A stretch of DNA of 8,043 nt from Pseudomonadota bacterium (GTDB lineage: Bacteria; Pseudomonadota; Alphaproteobacteria; Rhizobiales; Rhizobiaceae). The notes under the pieces are model-generated. The model made no database searches, was not told the DNA's origin, and was given only the letters and a program-made list of their open reading frames with translations. Position numbers and translations under genes: made by a program. This document shows, piece after piece, positions 6,060-8,043 of the stretch (its first letter is position 1; each line of letters begins with the position of its first letter). The DNA lies in contig JAEYRU010000162.1 of assembly GCA_023435335.1 (NCBI GenBank), forward strand, positions 1 through 8,043, in the 5' to 3' direction.

Positions 6060-6524
6060 ATGAAGAGGAACCCCGAAGAAACTCCGGAGGCGGGCCGGCG
6101 CGCAATGATGGCCGTGCTCGCGCGCGCACCAGCCGCCGACCTGAGAAGGCTGTGGGACGAGGCCAACATTCCCGTCGAGGCCACGCCGCTGCGCGGACCC
6201 GAAACCGGGCTGGTCACGGTGCGCGGCCGCATCGGGGGCGGCGGTTCGCCGTTCAATGTCGGCGAGGCGACGGTGACGCGCGCTACCGTGCGACTTGCCA
6301 CCGGCGAGGTGGGCCATGCCTATTCGCTTGGCCGCGACCGGGAGAAGGCGCGACTGTCGGCCACGATCGACGCGCTGTGGCAGCGGCCCGAGACGCGCGG
6401 CGCCGTCGAGACGGCGGTCATCGTCCCTCTGGCAGCGGCTCTGGAGGCTGCGGACACCCATCTTAAAGCCGAAACCGCTGCCACGAAGGTTGATTTCTTC
6501 ACCATGGTCAGGGGAGAGGATTGA
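6060..6524 (+). CDS. phnG: Phosphonate C-P lyase system protein PhnG
   Basis: A 154-residue subunit of the PhnGHIJ C-P lyase core complex, cytoplasmic. With PhnH, PhnI and PhnL it takes part in transferring a phosphonate onto C1 of the ATP ribose, displacing adenine. Family motifs: RRAMMAVLARAPAADL near the N-terminus, GPETGLVTVRGRIGGGGSPFNVGEATVTR (46-74), GEVGHAYSLGRD (82-93), and the terminal TKVDFFTMVRG (142-152). Length is normal for PhnG (about 150). The ATG at 6060 is preferred because AAGGA (6046-6050) stands 9 nt before it; an upstream in-frame ATG at 6036 has no ribosome site and falls 6 bp after the operator candidate. It is the first gene of the operon, and its TGA stop overlaps the phnH ATG by one base. 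Confidence 0.96.
   Translation: MKRNPEETPEAGRRAMMAVLARAPAADLRRLWDEANIPVEATPLRGPETGLVTVRGRIGGGGSPFNVGEATVTRATVRLATGEVGHAYSLGRDREKARLSATIDALWQRPETRGAVETAVIVPLAAALEAADTHLKAETAATKVDFFTMVRGED
6511..6520 (+). promoter_or_regulatory. Shine-Dalgarno of phnH inside the end of phnG
   Basis: The purine run GGGGAGAGGA lies just before the overlapping TGATG junction. GGGGAG ends 7 nt before the ATG at 6524. It decides that ATG over the adjacent TTG at 6521 and supports coupled translation of phnG and phnH. Confidence 0.65.
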
Positions 6525-7135
6525 TGCTGGAAGCCAGCGTTTCCGCCATCGAGGGCGGCTTTGCCGATCAGGTTCTTGACGCGCAATCCGTATTCCGGGC
6601 GGTCATGGACGCGATGGCCCGGCCGGGCACCGTTCATCCGCTGCGCGCGCTCCCGAGCCCGCCGCAGCCGCTCTCACCCGTCGCGGGCGCGGTGGCGCTG
6701 GCGCTGTGCGATCACGACACGCCAGTCTGGCTCGACCCGGCGCTGACTATATCCGACGCGCCGGCCGCCTGGCTCGGCTTCCACACCGGCACCCCGCTGG
6801 TGAAGTCGCCGGCCGACGCGCACTTCGCCTTCGTATCCCGCCCGGCGGAATTCATTGCTTTTGAGAATTTCGCGCAGGGCACGCAGGAATATCCCGACCG
6901 TTCGGCGACCATTGTGCTGCAGGTGGAAAGCTTCGACGCGAGCGAGCGAATGGCCCTCGAAGGGCCGGGCATAAAGGACCGTGCCATCTTCGCGCCGGTG
7001 CCCATGCCGCGCCACTTCATCGAGCAGTGGCGACAGAACCGCGCGCGCTTCCCGCGCGGCATCGACCTGATCCTCGCCGGTCCGCACGCGGTCGCCTGCC
7101 TGCCGCGCACTACGCGCATCGTGACGGAGGGCTGA
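6524..7135 (+). CDS. phnH: Phosphonate C-P lyase system protein PhnH
   Basis: A 203-residue cytoplasmic subunit of the C-P lyase core. PhnH is a homodimer structurally related to PLP-dependent transferases but without cofactor, and it sits peripherally in the PhnGHIJ complex. Motifs visible: VFRAVMDAMARPGTVHPL (about 23-40), LCDHDTPVWLDP (61-72), the GTQEYPDRSATIVLQV block (119-134), LEGPGI (145-150), and FPRGIDLIL (176-184). Length is typical for the family (about 195-205). It starts on an ATG that overlaps the phnG stop (TGATG) and is followed after 3 bp by phnI, so it is the middle gene of a tight operon. No missing motif is seen. Confidence 0.95.
   Translation: MLEASVSAIEGGFADQVLDAQSVFRAVMDAMARPGTVHPLRALPSPPQPLSPVAGAVALALCDHDTPVWLDPALTISDAPAAWLGFHTGTPLVKSPADAHFAFVSRPAEFIAFENFAQGTQEYPDRSATIVLQVESFDASERMALEGPGIKDRAIFAPVPMPRHFIEQWRQNRARFPRGIDLILAGPHAVACLPRTTRIVTEG
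7126..7130 (+). promoter_or_regulatory. Shine-Dalgarno of phnI
   Basis: GGAGG at the 3' end of phnH lies 8 nt before the ATG at 7139. This strong site fixes the phnI start even though the gene has no stop codon inside the window. Confidence 0.7.
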
Positions 7136-7138
7136 GCG

Positions 7139-8043
7139 ATGTATGTCGCGGTCAAGGGCGGCGAAACCGCCATCGCCAACGCCCACACATTGCTCGCCGA
7201 CCGCCGCCGCGGCGACCGTTCGGTACCCGCGCTGCGGCTCGATCAGATCGTGGAGCAACTCGCACTCGCGGTCGACCGCGTGATGGCGGAGGGCTCGCTC
7301 TACGACCGCGAGCTGGCGGCGCTGGCCATCATGCAGGCGCGCGGCGACATGATCGAGGCGATCTTTCTCGTGCGCGCCTACCGCACCACGCTGCCGCGCT
7401 TCGGCTACACCCGGCCGGCGGATACCGCTGAAATGCTGGTTGAGCGGCGGGTGTCGGCCACCTACAAGGACCTGCCCGGCGGCCAGTTGCTGGGACCGAC
7501 CTTCGACTACACGCACCGGCTGCTGGAGCCCGCGCTTGCCGAGGGCCTCTCGCCGCAAGAGCCGGAACGGCGTGAACCCGATGCGACCGCGATGCCGCGC
7601 GTCTCCGACCTGCTCGGGGAAGAGGGCCTGATCGAACCGGACGGCACGGTGCCCGACGGGCGGCCCGTCGCCGACATCACCCGCGAGCCGCCGGAGTTCC
7701 CGCTGGAACGCGACGGCCGGCTACAGGCGCTCGCCCGGGGCGACGAAGGCTTTCTGCTCGCGCTCGCCTATTCGACGCAACGCGGCTATGCCCGCACCCA
7801 CCCCTTCGTGGGCGAGATCAGGATCGGCGAGATCGATCTGGAGCTCGACGTGCCCGAACTTCCGTTCCCCGTGCCGCTCGGCCGCATCCGCGTGACCGAA
7901 TGCCAGATGGTCAACCAGTTCAAGGGCTCGGCGAAGGCGCCCCCGCAGTTCACCCGTGGCTACGGTCTCGTCTTCGGGCACTCGGAGCGCAAGGCGATGG
8001 CCGTATCGCTCTGCGACCGCGCGCTGCGCGCCGGCGAACTGGG
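7139..8043 (+). CDS. phnI: Phosphonate C-P lyase system protein PhnI, 3'-truncated by window edge
   Basis: The first 301 residues of PhnI, whose family members are usually about 355-370 residues, so roughly the last 60 lie beyond the window. PhnI alone is a nucleosidase that releases adenine from ATP; with PhnG, PhnH and PhnL it makes alpha-D-ribose-1-phosphonate 5-triphosphate. The frame is open from the ATG to the edge. Motifs: MYVAVKGGETAIANAH (1-16), an LDQIVEQLALAVDRVMAEGSLYD helix (about 34-56), LAIMQARGD (62-70), EMLVERRVSATYKDLPGGQLLGPTFDYTHR (98-127), GYARTHPFVGEIRIGE (216-231), then QMVNQFKGSAKAPPQFTRGYGLVFG (256-280), the most characteristic PhnI block. It starts 3 bp after phnH with a good ribosome site. 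phnJ is expected next, beyond the window. Confidence 0.96.
   Translation, partial: MYVAVKGGETAIANAHTLLADRRRGDRSVPALRLDQIVEQLALAVDRVMAEGSLYDRELAALAIMQARGDMIEAIFLVRAYRTTLPRFGYTRPADTAEMLVERRVSATYKDLPGGQLLGPTFDYTHRLLEPALAEGLSPQEPERREPDATAMPRVSDLLGEEGLIEPDGTVPDGRPVADITREPPEFPLERDGRLQALARGDEGFLLALAYSTQRGYARTHPFVGEIRIGEIDLELDVPELPFPVPLGRIRVTECQMVNQFKGSAKAPPQFTRGYGLVFGHSERKAMAVSLCDRALRAGEL

Noticed and set aside
6674..7558. 294-codon open frame on the minus strand across phnH and phnI
   Set aside because: It is antisense to phnH and phnI, both of which carry strong family motifs; its low-complexity Arg/His/Gly-rich translation looks like a GC-bias shadow.

Overview
The window is high-GC, densely coded chromosomal DNA. 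Gene content and style (a stand-alone phnF divergent from a phnGHI... C-P lyase operon, a bifunctional acyl-CoA synthetase/GNAT protein, a small alphaproteobacterial-type conserved protein) suggest an alphaproteobacterium, most likely a Hyphomicrobiales (rhizobial-type) species. That placement is an inference from protein flavour, not a computed taxonomy. I see no tRNA, rRNA, CRISPR array, insertion sequence or prophage gene.

Layout: (1) 3-530 (+) is the C-terminal part of a classical short-chain dehydrogenase/reductase that begins before the window. (2) 641-3331 (-) is a large NDP-forming acyl-CoA synthetase fused to a GNAT acetyltransferase, with the same architecture as the Salmonella Pat / E. 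coli PatZ (YfiQ) protein acetyltransferases. (3) 3483-3869 (+) is a small conserved protein of unknown function, divergent from (2) across a 151-bp gap. (4) 3981-5156 (+) is an exported, bactofilin-like beta-helix protein with a C-terminal multi-helix membrane domain. (5) 5166-5963 (-) is a GntR/HutC-type regulator of the PhnF kind, convergent with (4) across only 9 bp. (6) 6060-8043+ (+) is phnG-phnH-phnI, the start of a C-P lyase operon that runs off the right edge inside phnI.

The right third is the coherent system. PhnF probably controls phnGHI (and presumably phnJKL beyond the window) through a 20-bp inverted repeat at 6010-6029 in the phnF-phnG intergenic region. PhnG, PhnH and PhnI form the core that attaches methylphosphonate-type substrates to the ribose of ATP, before PhnJ cleaves the C-P bond. 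phnG and phnH overlap by one base and phnH and phnI are 3 bp apart, each with a good Shine-Dalgarno, so they are cotranscribed and probably translationally coupled.

The left two thirds look like unlinked single genes. The most interesting points there are that the acyl-CoA synthetase half of the Pat-like protein keeps both histidines expected for ADP-forming catalysis, and that the bactofilin-like protein has a signal peptide, which implies a periplasmic rather than cytoplasmic beta-helix. I do not see a wholly undescribed system here; the open items are specific anomalies and regulatory palindromes.
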